Below, in pieces: positions 30,296 to 40,150 of a DNA stretch of 64,000 nt. Numbering within the stretch: position 1 is the first letter of the stretch; each line of letters opens with the position of its first letter. The notes beneath the pieces were generated by a model. It was not told the origin of the DNA. It was given only the letters and a program-made list of their open reading frames with translations, and made no database searches. The translations under genes were made by a program, and so were the position numbers. The DNA lies in assembly GCA_026770025.1 (NCBI GenBank), contig JAMXDE010000003.1, positions 1,302,001-1,366,000 on the forward strand. Reading direction: 5' to 3'. This stretch comes from Craspedostauros australis. Its lineage: Eukaryota; Bacillariophyta; Bacillariophyceae; Mastogloiales; Achnanthaceae.

Positions 30296-33200
30296 TTACA
30301 CTGCCACCACCATCACGATCGCCGCCATCCATGACATGACACAGCCGAGCAACATGGAAGAGGCATGCCCGCCCCGCGTCATTGCTGCGCTGGTTGGGGA
30401 CGCGGTTGGGGCCGATGTTGACGATGCTTCGGGACTGGCGGATGGTGTCGTGGAAGGGCCCGCACTGGGTCGGAGAGACGGCGTCTCGCTTGACGGTTCG
30501 GTTGGTCTAGCGGAGCCAGTTGGTGTGCCGCTGGGCATGCCTGACGGTTCTCCGGTGGGAATGTCGAACTCGTCGATCGCCAGCAGCTCGGTCGACTGAG
30601 CTGTGGCCAATTCTGGATCGTCGCTGCCTTGCATCGCGGCGGTGTACGATGCCAAGTCCTCAGGCTTACCGAAGGCGGCAAAGATAAAGTCTTGAGCTGA
30701 GAACTGTTCGGCGTCCTCCGCAGAGTCGGCTTGGAATTGGACGGTCGTTTTGAATCGCACCGTGGTCGACTCCTTCTCGTCTCCACCTTCGAGGCGCCGA
30801 GTCACGATAGCCGGCTCATCCGTCGTTGCGTTTGAAGTGAGCAGGCTCACGACAACATCCAGGATTTGGAACCTGTCAGTCGTTTCTGCTGGTTGGGACG
30901 CGAGAATGTGAACTGCTGTCACGTTCTCCCAGGCTGCAGCCGTAGCGTCGCTGACTCCCAGTTGCACAGCCGGCACGATTTGGAGGGTGGAATCGATTTG
31001 GACAGTATACACAATGTCCGAGATTGCGGTTGGAGTTGCGGAAGCGATGGGTGCGTGGGTCGGCGCCATGTCCGGAGAGCCTGTGGGGCCATTCATTGCA
31101 ATGCCATCGATGAAACATGTCTCGAAGTTCCTTTCCATCGCGTCTACACCTCTTCGCAAGTAGGCGAAGATGGAGTCAGATGGAATGTCTCCTGCGTCTT
31201 CCTCACACAAACTATACACGGAGTCCGCCACGATGTTGCGACAGTCAAACCGTGGCTGAGGGATCCCGTCGGCGCAGTTGGTCATCGTGCAGCTAGTGCA
31301 GGGCGCGCCGTCGACGACAACACGGCAGGCCGTGCAGTCCCCCACAATACCGTTGGAGCCCGGGGAAATGCAATCTTTTTGTTCGATGGTAAACGAGGCG
31401 TAGGGTCCGACGACGTTGATGCCTGATGTGGCCGTGATAGTGGTGCGAGATTCTGTGATGGCCCCGCTGGTACTGTTGACTGGCACCATCGCAGAGATTT
31501 GAGCGCAGTAGGTGTCGTTCGTAAGGATGCCGTTGGCGGGGTCACTTGGGTGTTCGTTGTTCTGGCAGTATTCGCAGCGATCTTCGCAGTCGATCAAGTA
31601 TTCTCCGTCAATGACTTGCTGACAAGAATTGGCGGAGCACGTGATGGTCGGGTCGGGACTGATCTGGTCAACGAAGCCCGTGCAGACTTCCTCAGGTGTG
31701 AGTTCAGTACTGGTATCATTGGATGGCATGGAAGTGGGCACCATTGCTGTTGGCAGCATGGTTGGTAGGATAGTTGGCAGCATGGTTGGTGTCGTGGTCG
31801 GAGAGCGTGTGGTGCCATCCGCAAGGCCGTCGACGAAGCATGTGCCGAAACCTTGATCTGGACCATCCCCACCTCGCTGAAAGTAGGCAAAGATGGAGTC
31901 AGAAGGAACGTTCGACACATCTTCCGGACACAAGCTGAACACGGAGCCCGGAATGAGATTGCTGCAATCAATCTGTGGCTGCAGATTTCCGTCCGCACAT
32001 TGGGTCACATTGCAGCTACTGCAGAGTTTGTCATCGACGGAGATGCTGCACGTTGCACAATCCCCAACGAGGGCGTCGGTGGCTGGGGACTTGCAGTCAC
32101 TCTGTGTGATCGTCATGAAGTTGAAGGGTCCGACAACGTTGGTGCCGGATTTGACCGTCACATTGAAGCTGAAGTCGTCGATGACCCCAGTAGTGCTGTC
32201 CACTGGTGTCAAACTGGAGAGCTGACCACAGTAGGTGTCATCTTCCTCAATGTTGTTGGCGGGGTCACTTGGGTGTTCGTTGTTCTGGCAGAACTCGCAG
32301 CGCTCTTCGCACATGATGAGGTAGTGGCCGTCGATGACTTCCTGGCAAGAATTCGGTGAGCAATCGAAGGTTGGGCTGAGGCTCATGAGGCCAGCGAATC
32401 CCATGCAGACTTCCTGTGGTGTTGTCGTGTCTGATGGTGCCTTCGTTGGGGCAGAGGTTGGCATGGAGGTGGGCACCACTGTTGTTGGCACCACTGTTGT
32501 TGGCACCACTGTTGTTGGCACCACTGTTGTTGGCACCACTGTTGTTGGCACCACTGTTGTTGGCACCACTGTTGTTGGCACCACTGTTGTGGGCACCATT
32601 GTTGTGGGCACCATTGTTGTGGGCACCATTGTTGTGGGCACCATTGTTGTGGGCACCATTGTTGTTGGTAGCATGGTTGGTGTCGTGGTCGGAGAGCGTG
32701 TGGTGCCATCCGCAAGGCCGTCGACGAAGCATGTGCCGAAACCTTGATCTGTACCGTTCCCACCTCGCTGAAAGTAGGCAAAGATGGAGTCAGACGGGAT
32801 GCTCGACACATCTTCCGGACACATGCTCAACACGGAGCCCGGAATGAGATTGCTGCAATCAATCTGTGGCTGCAGATTTCCGTCCGCACATTGGATCACC
32901 TTGCAGCCACTGCAGAGTTTGTCATCAACGGAAATGCTGCACGTCGCGCAATCCCCAACGAGGGCGTTGGTGGCTGGGGACTTGCAGTCACTCTGTGTGA
33001 TCGTCATGAAGCTGAAGGGTCCGACGACGTTGGTGCCGGATTTGACCGTCACATTGAAGCTGAAGTCGTCGATGACCCCAGTAGTGCTGTCCACTGGTGT
33101 CAAACTGGAGAGCTGGCCACAGTAGGTGTCATCCTCCTCAATGTTGTTGGCGGGGTCACTTGGGTGTTCATTGTTCTGGCAGAACTCGCAGCGCTCTTGG

Positions 33201-34120
33201 CACATGATGAGGTAGTGGCCGTCGATGACTTCCTGGCAAGAATCTGGTGAGCAATCAAAGGTTGGGCTGAGGCTCATGAGGCCAGCGAATCCCATGCAGA
33301 CTTCCTGTGGTGTTGTCGTGTCAGATGGTGCCTTCGTTGGGGCAGAGGTTGGTATGGACGTTGGGATGTTTGGAAAGGAGACAGGAGGTGCTGTGATGGA
33401 TGGAGGCAGCACAAAGGCTGGAGGCTCTGTTGTCTTTTGTGCGACACCGCCAATAAAGCATGTGTCGAAGTTGTTTTCTGGAGTGATCACGGTTCTCTGC
33501 CAGAAGGCGAAGATGCTGTCGGTAGGAACATTCTGAATGACCTCGGGACAAAAGCTGTAGTTGGAGTCCGGAATGAGGTTGCTGCAGTCAATCAACGGCT
33601 GGATACGTCCATCGCTACAGCTGGAAACAGCGCAGCTGTCGCAGAGCTTGTCGTCCAGGAAGGCGACGCAAGTCTCACAATCGAGAGCGCTGGAATCTCC
33701 GACCGGCGGTTTGCAATCTCGTTGTTCGACAGCCATTGAGGTGAAGGGCCCAACGACGTTGATGCCTGATGTGGCTGTGTTGATGACGCGAAGTGCTTGG
33801 ACAGCATCGCTGGTGGCGTTCAACGTCATCAACAGGCTGGATCGTCCACAGTAGGTGTCATCCTTCTCAATGTTGTTGGCGGGATCGCTTGGGTGTTCAT
33901 TGTTCTGGCAGTACTCGCACACCTCTTCGCACCGAACGAACAGTTGCCCATTCGCATCTTCCTGGCAGGACGAGGCCGAGCAGTCGAAGGAGGCGTCGGT
34001 GACGATATCCGACAGGAAGAAGTTGCACAAGTCTACTCCAGGTTGTGCATGGGATGAGGTTGCCACGGCGACAATGCCAACGGCCATCCACGCAAGCTGC
34101 TGAAGGAAAGGCGCAATCAT
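30296..34120 (-). CDS. Secreted Cys-rich four-repeat surface protein with PT-rich linkers
   Basis: 1274 residues in one exon, ATG at 34120. It opens with a signal peptide (LAWMAVGIVAVATSSHA, residues ~9-25). Four repeats of ~200 residues follow, each with about twelve Cys and the signature C-x-x-x-CE(Y/F)CQNNEHPSDPA, DDTYC/NDTYC, (I/T)NVVGP and DCSNLIP or DCRNIV. Linkers are Pro/Thr-rich: the longest holds 13 PTT(M/V)V units, and SAPTKAPS occurs twice. After the repeats, a ~150-residue region lacking Cys leads to a Ser/Pro/Thr-rich stalk and a terminal hydrophobic stretch (MLLGCVMSWMAAIVMVVAV). That end suits a GPI-attachment signal or a single membrane anchor. PT-rich linkers in diatoms are often heavily O-glycosylated. 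A cell-wall or adhesion role is inference; I do not recognise the repeat as a named domain. Confidence 0.85.
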   Translation of the reverse strand: MIAPFLQQLAWMAVGIVAVATSSHAQPGVDLCNFFLSDIVTDASFDCSASSCQEDANGQLFVRCEEVCEYCQNNEHPSDPANNIEKDDTYCGRSSLLMTLNATSDAVQALRVINTATSGINVVGPFTSMAVEQRDCKPPVGDSSALDCETCVAFLDDKLCDSCAVSSCSDGRIQPLIDCSNLIPDSNYSFCPEVIQNVPTDSIFAFWQRTVITPENNFDTCFIGGVAQKTTEPPAFVLPPSITAPPVSFPNIPTSIPTSAPTKAPSDTTTPQEVCMGFAGLMSLSPTFDCSPDSCQEVIDGHYLIMCQERCEFCQNNEHPSDPANNIEEDDTYCGQLSSLTPVDSTTGVIDDFSFNVTVKSGTNVVGPFSFMTITQSDCKSPATNALVGDCATCSISVDDKLCSGCKVIQCADGNLQPQIDCSNLIPGSVLSMCPEDVSSIPSDSIFAYFQRGGNGTDQGFGTCFVDGLADGTTRSPTTTPTMLPTTMVPTTMVPTTMVPTTMVPTTMVPTTVVPTTVVPTTVVPTTVVPTTVVPTTVVPTTVVPTTVVPTSMPTSAPTKAPSDTTTPQEVCMGFAGLMSLSPTFDCSPNSCQEVIDGHYLIMCEERCEFCQNNEHPSDPANNIEEDDTYCGQLSSLTPVDSTTGVIDDFSFNVTVKSGTNVVGPFNFMTITQSDCKSPATDALVGDCATCSISVDDKLCSSCNVTQCADGNLQPQIDCSNLIPGSVFSLCPEDVSNVPSDSIFAYFQRGGDGPDQGFGTCFVDGLADGTTRSPTTTPTMLPTILPTMLPTAMVPTSMPSNDTSTELTPEEVCTGFVDQISPDPTITCSANSCQQVIDGEYLIDCEDRCEYCQNNEHPSDPANGILTNDTYCAQISAMVPVNSTSGAITESRTTITATSGINVVGPYASFTIEQKDCISPGSNGIVGDCTACRVVVDGAPCTSCTMTNCADGIPQPRFDCRNIVADSVYSLCEEDAGDIPSDSIFAYLRRGVDAMERNFETCFIDGIAMNGPTGSPDMAPTHAPIASATPTAISDIVYTVQIDSTLQIVPAVQLGVSDATAAAWENVTAVHILASQPAETTDRFQILDVVVSLLTSNATTDEPAIVTRRLEGGDEKESTTVRFKTTVQFQADSAEDAEQFSAQDFIFAAFGKPEDLASYTAAMQGSDDPELATAQSTELLAIDEFDIPTGEPSGMPSGTPTGSARPTEPSSETPSLRPSAGPSTTPSASPEASSTSAPTASPTSAAMTRGGHASSMLLGCVMSWMAAIVMVVAV
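31800..33340. repeat. Near-identical ~890-bp tandem duplication (repeats 2 and 3)
   Basis: The segments around 31820-32460 and 32710-33340 match almost base for base over several hundred bases, at an offset near 891. They encode the second and third Cys-rich repeats of the surface protein. Repeats 1 and 4 are clearly more diverged. Confidence 0.85.
32470..32667. repeat. 15-bp minisatellite coding PTT(M/V)V
   Basis: Thirteen tandem 15-bp units (GGCACCACTGTTGTT and one-base variants) encode the Pro/Thr linker between surface-protein repeats 2 and 3. Two sub-blocks (eight V-type, five M-type) show internal homogenisation. Confidence 0.92.
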
Positions 34121-35119
34121 GGTGCCTGGTGTTCAGAGTTCTTGTGCTGTCTCGCGTTGTGTTGTGTTGTCGTGTTCTGCTAAGTTCTGTTTGTTACGAG
34201 GAGTACTCGAATGTGTGTTGTTCTGACTTGATCCGTTGATTTGCTGTCGATTGATGGTCGGTGACGGACGGATCGAAGGAGCAAAGATTTGGAATTGTGG
34301 AAGAATCGAGGGTTGATTGGAAACGCGCAGCCGAGGTTGTGTGTGAGCAGGACAGGCAGAATTGACGGGCCCTTGGCAATGACATCGTCCAGATCCAACA
34401 ATGTACATGGCAACTCCATTGCTCGCTTCCATCTTTCCATCGTTCCGCTCAGCTCCGCACCGAACCAATTGCCACCAACCACATCGACAATCCAGGCGAG
34501 GAGAAACACACCAACGCTACCCCATTCGTACGATTAGATTGCACCACTATCAATGAGTGTGCAGAGAGTATTTTAAGTTGTGTTGCGTGTCATGTCACTC
34601 CATCTTGTTGCGCAGCGACTCCATTGTCCAGACTCATTCATTCACTCACTCACTCACCCAATCAATCAATCAATCAATCTCTCTCAAGTTTCTCTTTTGT
34701 GTATCCGACTCCGATGTTCCGAATTGGCGCTTGCCGATTTGTGATGATTTGTGGCGATTTGTGAGGCGTTGAGGTGGACGACAACAGAAAGAGAGAAATC
34801 CGTTGGAGGGCACGCAACCACTTCGAAAAATATCGCTTTTTCAATTGCTGGCGCGGTTGTCCGTGTGAAGCGCCATTGGATCTTGGGTGGCGAGTCCCCC
34901 CCATTGAGACTCCGACGTGTCCTTCGACATTTACGGACTCGTAAGCATGGCGGAAAACATCACGAACACGGACACGAACAAGATTGAAAGAACACGAATG
35001 AGGTGAATCACGTTCATGATCTTTGCTCACCTCCGATTTGTTCCATCTCACGATTCAATGCCAACACAAAGAGAAAAATGAAGGTGAAGACACGAATAGA
35101 GAGTGGCTCGTATTGGTGG
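34121..35119. other. Intergenic region with simple repeats
   Basis: About 1 kb upstream of the surface protein gene. It contains CACT and CAAT tetranucleotide runs near 34633-34680. Several frames near 34920-35240 have coding-like composition, but none forms a convincing gene. Confidence 0.45.
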
Positions 35120-35383
35120 TTACTCGGATCCGGAGGACAATCCGTGCAACTGGACCTTCACCGGAAGCTCAAGGGAGGTTGTGTGCAGTTCTTCGAGATG
35201 GACTTTGATGGGCGCGTTGTCGTAAAGGTAGACTTGTAGTGCGCCACGAGAACTGCCAAGACGGTCGGTGACCATCCAACCCAGGGCGTCACGCAGCTCT
35301 TCGTCAAGGGTTCGGATCTCAGTCCTGACGTCTATCGCAAAATCTTTCTGAATCCAAGAATCCACACCAACGTTCGCTACCAT
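35120..35383 (-). CDS. Small hypothetical protein (87 residues)
   Basis: An uninterrupted minus-strand frame from an ATG at 35383 reads as ordinary soluble protein: IRTLDEELRDALGWMVTDRL, GALQVYLYDNAPIKVHLEEL, LELPVKVQLHG. I do not recognise it. It lies 195 bases beyond the GNAT stop on the same strand, and the intervening GGCA microsatellite would be its leader or an intron. The opposite strand also has coding-like pieces here, so the assignment is uncertain. Confidence 0.3.
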   Translation of the reverse strand: MVANVGVDSWIQKDFAIDVRTEIRTLDEELRDALGWMVTDRLGSSRGALQVYLYDNAPIKVHLEELHTTSLELPVKVQLHGLSSGSE

Positions 35384-35408
35384 CGCAAATGCAATCGGTA
35401 CGTGGGTA

Positions 35409-35460
35409 GGCAGGCGGGCAGGCAGGCGGGCAGGCAGGCAGGCAGGCAGGCAGGCAGGCA
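35409..35460. repeat. (GGCA)n microsatellite
   Basis: About 13 tetranucleotide units with two interrupting GGCG variants, between the GNAT gene and the small minus-strand frame. Confidence 0.9.
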
Positions 35461-35578
35461 ATATGGAAGAAGTTCGCACCTTCACAGATGCCGAGTTGGA
35501 TTTGCTGCGTCATGGCGGCATTCCGCACATCGCGTCCAACTCCGACTCGCCGGAGAGTGGCAACCAACACCCAGCGGC

Positions 35579-36710
35579 TCAAGGCTCCACGTAATCCAGA
35601 TAGTACTCGTCACTTTCCGGCACGCTCTCCGTCTTTTCTTTGTCTTCTTCAGTTGTTGGTTGCGTGGACGACGTGTCGCCAGAACCATCATCATCTTTGG
35701 CGGTTGCATTCTCGCCATTCGTCGCCCCGGCGTCTGTCGCGCTATCGACGATCCCAAGAACTCCACTGTCGCCATTCCGCCTTCGATCAGCACCGTCACC
35801 CCCTTCCCCCAACACTTTGTACAGCACAAGGACGCTCCCGAGATCCGCGTCATCCTGTTTCTCGACGACGTCGTACTCCAGTTTTTCGTACATCTTGGCG
35901 GCAGCCATATTGCTCTCCTGCACGCGGATGTAGATATCCCCTCGTATCGGATTGGTGGATTGCAAAAAATCCTCGCTGGCTTTCACCAACGACTGCGCGA
36001 TGCCTTGCCGCCGATGATCGGGCGACACAGATAGATCCGACAGGTACGGCCGCGGCAACGGTGGCGTTGTTTTGCAAGGTCGGGCATCAATATCGCAGAA
36101 TCCGACCACAACGTCCTCCTCGTCGCCGTCATCAGGTTTGGTGACGGCAACCAACATCCGATGGTCATCATATTGATCCGGATATGCAAAGCTGGTTTGC
36201 AATCGATTCAGCTCGGCCAACCGATACAGAGATTTCCAACCGACCTTGTCGGCGTAGAAGGACGCGATGATGATGTTCGCCACGGTGCCCAGATCTGCAT
36301 CGAGTAGAGTACGTGATTGCACATCATTGAGTGAGTGAGTGAGTGTATGAATGTGAGTGAGTTCTGGATGGATGGAGAGTTGGATGAGGAACCAACAGGC
36401 GGATACTTCTTACTACTCTCTCCAGAGAGAACCTCGATGCGTCTCTTTCTTCTCACTCACCAGAATACTTGCAATCGCGAACGGAGTACTCTCCTCGCTG
36501 ACTTTGTGGCGCATCAGTATCGTTTCTATCGCCGCCTCTTTGCTCAGCATGTTCTGTTGCGGCGAATAGCGTTGATGTGGACTTTGGTGACGAGACCAGC
36601 TGATGGCAGCGTGATGTGCCGACTATCTGCGGAACAAATGCAACAGCAGGATGATGATGTATGCAAAAGATCGCGATCCAACCCAGTACAGTGATCGCAG
36701 ATATCGTCAT
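35579..36710 (-). CDS. GNAT N-acetyltransferase with plastid-type presequence
   Basis: Two exons on the minus strand, 36710-36461 and 36294-35579, giving 321 residues. The join at CKYS-DLGTVANIII uses donor GTGAGT and acceptor ATGCAG in matching phase. Exon 1 encodes a signal peptide (ISAITVLGWIAIFC) and AVA|FVPQ, the A|F plastid-import motif, followed by a Ser/Thr-rich stretch. Exon 2 carries the GNAT fold: LSVSPDHRRQGIAQSLVKAS contains the acetyl-CoA-binding R/Q-x-x-G-x-A loop (RRQGIA), and IRVQESNMAAAKMYEKLEYD is the usual motif B (N-x-x-A-x-x-x-Y). A disordered acidic tail of ~85 residues ends DEYYLDYVEP. Plastid GNATs in plants acetylate protein N termini or lysines. Which type this is cannot be told. 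The intron holds a GAGT repeat. Confidence 0.85.
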
Positions 36711-37174
36711 GATGCCATTGGTCTGGAGCCATGGGTGTGGTACGATCTATGGACAGCAACGATGATGATTGGTGGCAATGGCGCCCTCTCTCTGTGCGCC
36801 AACAAAAGCCACACGAAAAATCGCCGCCCGTTGTCCATGTGCATTGTTGTGGTACGTTTTGCGAGGAGGTACCACGTATCAATCATTGCCGTCAGATACT
36901 ATACAAATGGTCCTAAATTCGTACTCGTTTTTGTTTCGTGGAAACGAAGAACAAATCCGCGGAAACGGAACAATGGCAAGACATCAACATCAACGTCAGC
37001 CGATCGATCTTTGATTGGCAGCCATGAGCGACAGGAACCACTAACCTACCCGATCGCTCCATCCAACAATACTATCAGTACGATCGACAAGCACTTGTGA
37101 TAACGCCATTGTACATCACTATCGGCCAATCCACATCTACGATTGTTACGAACAAGGAGAGAGAAAGAGAGAAT
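36711..37174. other. Shared 5' region of GNAT and histidine phosphatase genes
   Basis: About 460 bp between divergent starts. No additional gene was seen. Promoters for both genes are expected here. Confidence 0.55.
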
Positions 37175-38071
37175 ATGCAAGGCATCATCTGCGATCGAAG
37201 CCATTCAAAACAGTTCTCTCGATCCGCATCGGCATCCGCACGCAAATCCATCATCCGCATCCTCCTCATCATGGCAGCGACACTCTCGTCTCTGCAACGA
37301 ACGACGGCGGCTTCAAAATCGTTGTACATCGTGCGACACGGTCAAGCGCAGCACAATCCGCGCGCCGAAGCAGCCAAAGCGGCAGGATGCAGCATGCAAC
37401 GATTCTTCGAACTCATGCGCGACGACGACGCCCTCGACGCGGATTTGACGCAGATCGGCAGAGAGCAGGGACGCAGCTCCAGGCTGTCGTCGCACGTCGC
37501 CAAATCACTGGATCTTGTCGTCAGTAGCCCGCTGTCGAGAGCTTTGGAAACCGCCAACCTCGTGGTCGATGGCGCGTCGCCGCAGTGCAGTTTCCAAAAG
37601 GTCTGCTGCGAAGATTTCCGCGAAATCAACGGCAGTCTCCTCAATGCCCAGCGACGCTCGACGCAGGAACTGCGGGAGAAGTTTCCCGATTGGGACTTCT
37701 CCGGTATCCCGACCACCGATACGACGTGGTCGACCGAACTGGAGACGTACGAGGCATGTGCCGATCGAGGATACCTGGGACTGTGCTGGTTGATGGGGCG
37801 TTCGGAGCAAAACATCCTGCTCGTGGCGCACGGTGGATTGCTGCGGTTCATGATGACGATGCAGCCGAATGTGCAGATGAGGGACATGCGAAAGACAACC
37901 AAGACGAATCCACTGTGCGACGACCGATTCGACAATTGCGAAGTGAGGCGGTATTTGTTGGATTGGGAGGATTCGTGTGATGTCAAGAGCGTCGATGACG
38001 AGGAGACTGGAAGCCAAGACCTGTCAAAATCATCGGCCCGGACGCTTGTATTGACGCAGGTTGATCTTTGA
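37175..38071 (+). CDS. Histidine phosphatase (phosphoglycerate mutase-like)
   Basis: 298 residues if translation starts at the ATG at 37175; the open frame upstream begins only with GTG. A second in-frame ATG at 37271 (catcATGg) has a better context and would give 266 residues. The core begins SLYIVRHGQAQHN, with the phospho-accepting His in the RHG motif (~residue 54). SSPLSRALETA (the second Arg) and LVAHGGLLRF (the second catalytic His, ~222) follow. These are the defining motifs of the branch 1 histidine phosphatase superfamily. Sequence alone does not separate a mutase from a phosphatase, but the absence of the full dPGM pattern makes a broad-specificity phosphatase more likely. The N-terminal hydrophobic stretch (IIRILLIMAATLSS) could be a weak signal or anchor if the first ATG is used. 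Confidence 0.85.
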   Translation: MQGIICDRSHSKQFSRSASASARKSIIRILLIMAATLSSLQRTTAASKSLYIVRHGQAQHNPRAEAAKAAGCSMQRFFELMRDDDALDADLTQIGREQGRSSRLSSHVAKSLDLVVSSPLSRALETANLVVDGASPQCSFQKVCCEDFREINGSLLNAQRRSTQELREKFPDWDFSGIPTTDTTWSTELETYEACADRGYLGLCWLMGRSEQNILLVAHGGLLRFMMTMQPNVQMRDMRKTTKTNPLCDDRFDNCEVRRYLLDWEDSCDVKSVDDEETGSQDLSKSSARTLVLTQVDL

Positions 38072-38333
38072 CCACTGCAAACACAATTAGAGTACACGAG
38101 TGTAGAGAATTTTGACTTCTTTCATGCATTTTTCTATGAATTACTTTCAACATGTGTTGCCGTGCCACCATTACGTTGGTGACGATAGCACTACTCTAGA
38201 TGGGGTTGGTTGTTGCGCCCCATCACCACAGGTCACTGTCTTGTCCCACGAAGGATTCGATGATATCCGCATCTGCTTCAATCGCCTCGTCTTCGTGCTG
38301 CGCGTGTTGCGTCGTCGCATTGACCAGATCTGT

Positions 38334-38996
38334 CTAAGCATCTGCCGTCGACAGGAGTTCGATGAAGTGCGCCAAATCCCAAGCTTGCGCGTAGCGCAAC
38401 GCCGTGTCACCGTCCTCGTTGGCTGCATCCAAACAGGACACCTGGCGAGTATTGACCAAGTACTCCAGCACGGCATAATCGTTCGATCGCACCGCGAAAT
38501 GCACCGCCGTTTCTTTGTAGTCATTGGTCTTGCACAGATACTCGTCCGTTGCAGATTCCATGGCCAGAACGATGTCTTCCGGTGGCAGAATGATGGCGGT
38601 GACAGTTCCATCGTCTTCCAGTCGCGTCGCGACGGGATCGCCGTGAATGGCCTTGTGCAGCTGCGTCCACCCGTTCTCGGAAACGTGAGATTCATCCAAT
38701 GTGGTGGTGAAGTCTTGTTGCGAAAGGACGTTCGATTCCATCTCGTCGGCGTCATTGTACTCGTCAACGACATTGTGCTCGTCAATGTCTTCTTCAGCGA
38801 AATCATAGTCCGCGATGTCCGTTTCTGCCATGGCAGAGTAATCTTCGTTGATCGAAACATAATCCGTATTGGCTGTCGGCGATTCCAACGATACTTGGTC
38901 AGCATCGACCACATTGAAAAGAACAATTGCGGACACGATCGTCATGAATGACAGGAGCTTGAAAGGTGATTGCGTGTTGAGGTAAGAGAATGTCAT
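38334..38996 (-). CDS. Secreted ankyrin-repeat protein
   Basis: 220 residues from the ATG at 38996. Residues 1-33 are a clear signal peptide (FKLLSFMTIVSAIVLFNVVDA). An acidic segment of ~70 residues follows (repeated D/E with Tyr), then ankyrin-like units: NGWTQLHKAIHGDPVA, YKETAVHFAVRSNDYAVLEY and GDTALRYAQAWDLAHFIELL. The T-x-LH and A-x-x-G/N-x-x-x-x-x-L patterns support the fold, although only two to three repeats are present. Ankyrin repeats bind proteins; a secretory-pathway location is less common. Function is unknown. The histidine phosphatase gene converges on it from the other side, 260 bases away. Confidence 0.75.
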   Translation of the reverse strand: MTFSYLNTQSPFKLLSFMTIVSAIVLFNVVDADQVSLESPTANTDYVSINEDYSAMAETDIADYDFAEEDIDEHNVVDEYNDADEMESNVLSQQDFTTTLDESHVSENGWTQLHKAIHGDPVATRLEDDGTVTAIILPPEDIVLAMESATDEYLCKTNDYKETAVHFAVRSNDYAVLEYLVNTRQVSCLDAANEDGDTALRYAQAWDLAHFIELLSTADA

Positions 38997-40150
38997 CTTG
39001 GTGCTGTTGAATTCGTTGTTGTTGTCGTTGTTGTTGTGGATGGTGATGATGTTGTGATCTTCGTTGCTGATTTTATGAGATGAATGGATCTTCCTCTTGC
39101 TGTTCGTCTTCCTCTTGTGTTCTTGCGTTGTTCATGCGTTGTTCGTGCGTTGTTCGGCGGCGATGGGTCATCTGTCAGTGTGGATGTTGAGGTCGCTCTT
39201 CTTTTGGGCACGATTGTGCCTACGTTCCTCAAACAAGATTCGCACGTTGACATGGAACTTCGTTTCGCAGACGTGTGAATGACTTGTTGACGTTGCATGC
39301 ACAGAAGAGGTTTTTAGCCGGTGAAGAACGACATCCCTTGTCCGATGTGGAGCCGAGTCTGTGCAGGATTGAAACACGATCTTTTCATTCCGGTTTGTTT
39401 GTCAGTCTGCGAGTGGAAGCAGTCGATATGAACTCATACAAGTACATCAAACAGACTGACAGACTGCTCAAAGCGGCAAGACAGACACGTCCGCAAACCT
39501 CCGGAGCAGTCGTCTGCGCATCCAGAGCGACAAGCTCCCAGCAGAATAGACTTGTCCATCTCGTTGCGACTCTTCGCTATGGCTGAAGCGGTGACACTCT
39601 TCCCCACCACACCAACTCGCAGAGCAGATTCACCATTATCAATGAGAGAGACGCGTCTGTAACTTGCTGGGTACACAGGTGCGCAGAACAAGAGGTGTGA
39701 TACAACATCCGCAACAGACAGTTTGGCTTGTTCTCTCTGCATGCGCCCATGCCCCATTGTATTGGCGGCGATGAGCATCCTTTGGCCATATGCACGCACG
39801 GTATATCTTCAGATGGAATCTATGCAGCAAGGGGATCGAGGACGTGGTGAACAACCATCTGATTCCGACGAGCGTAGATACCACATAGACTTGGTCTGTC
39901 CGACTATCCGTTGAATGCAACCTTTTTGGACAGCAACCAACAAAAATGATACCTTTTGGATTCGAACCTCTTCCCACCAACCCACAACATCGACAATCCC
40001 AACGCAAGATGATGACATCGGCAACATCATCAAACGAGCCGCCATACACCATACCATACTATACCATATATGCCATACTCACGGACTGTCTGCACAACGA
40101 TTGATATGTACAATAGTACCAGTAGCTGCAGTTGAACAAGCAACAACACA
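38997..40150. other. Divergent intergenic region
   Basis: About 1.15 kb between the starts of the ankyrin and zinc-finger genes. Only short frames without homology that I recognise. A GGATTCGAACC string at 39958 is not a tRNA. Confidence 0.55.

Noticed and set aside
31800-33340. CRISPR-like or satellite array
   Set aside because: The repeats are coding, in frame with a single secreted protein, and lack short repeat-unique spacer structure; the genome is eukaryotic.
35402-36034. Plus-strand frame over the GNAT gene beginning with repeated GRQA
   Set aside because: The repeat is the translated GGCA microsatellite and the remainder is the antisense of the GNAT exon.
38171-38926. 251-codon minus-strand frame over the ankyrin gene
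   Set aside because: It is very Arg/Thr/Ser-rich with none of the ankyrin or signal-peptide features present in the overlapping frame 38334-38996.
39958-39968. GGATTCGAACC, resembling a reverse-strand tRNA T-arm
   Set aside because: Only two base pairs of the T-stem can form and there is no acceptor stem or anticodon arm around it.
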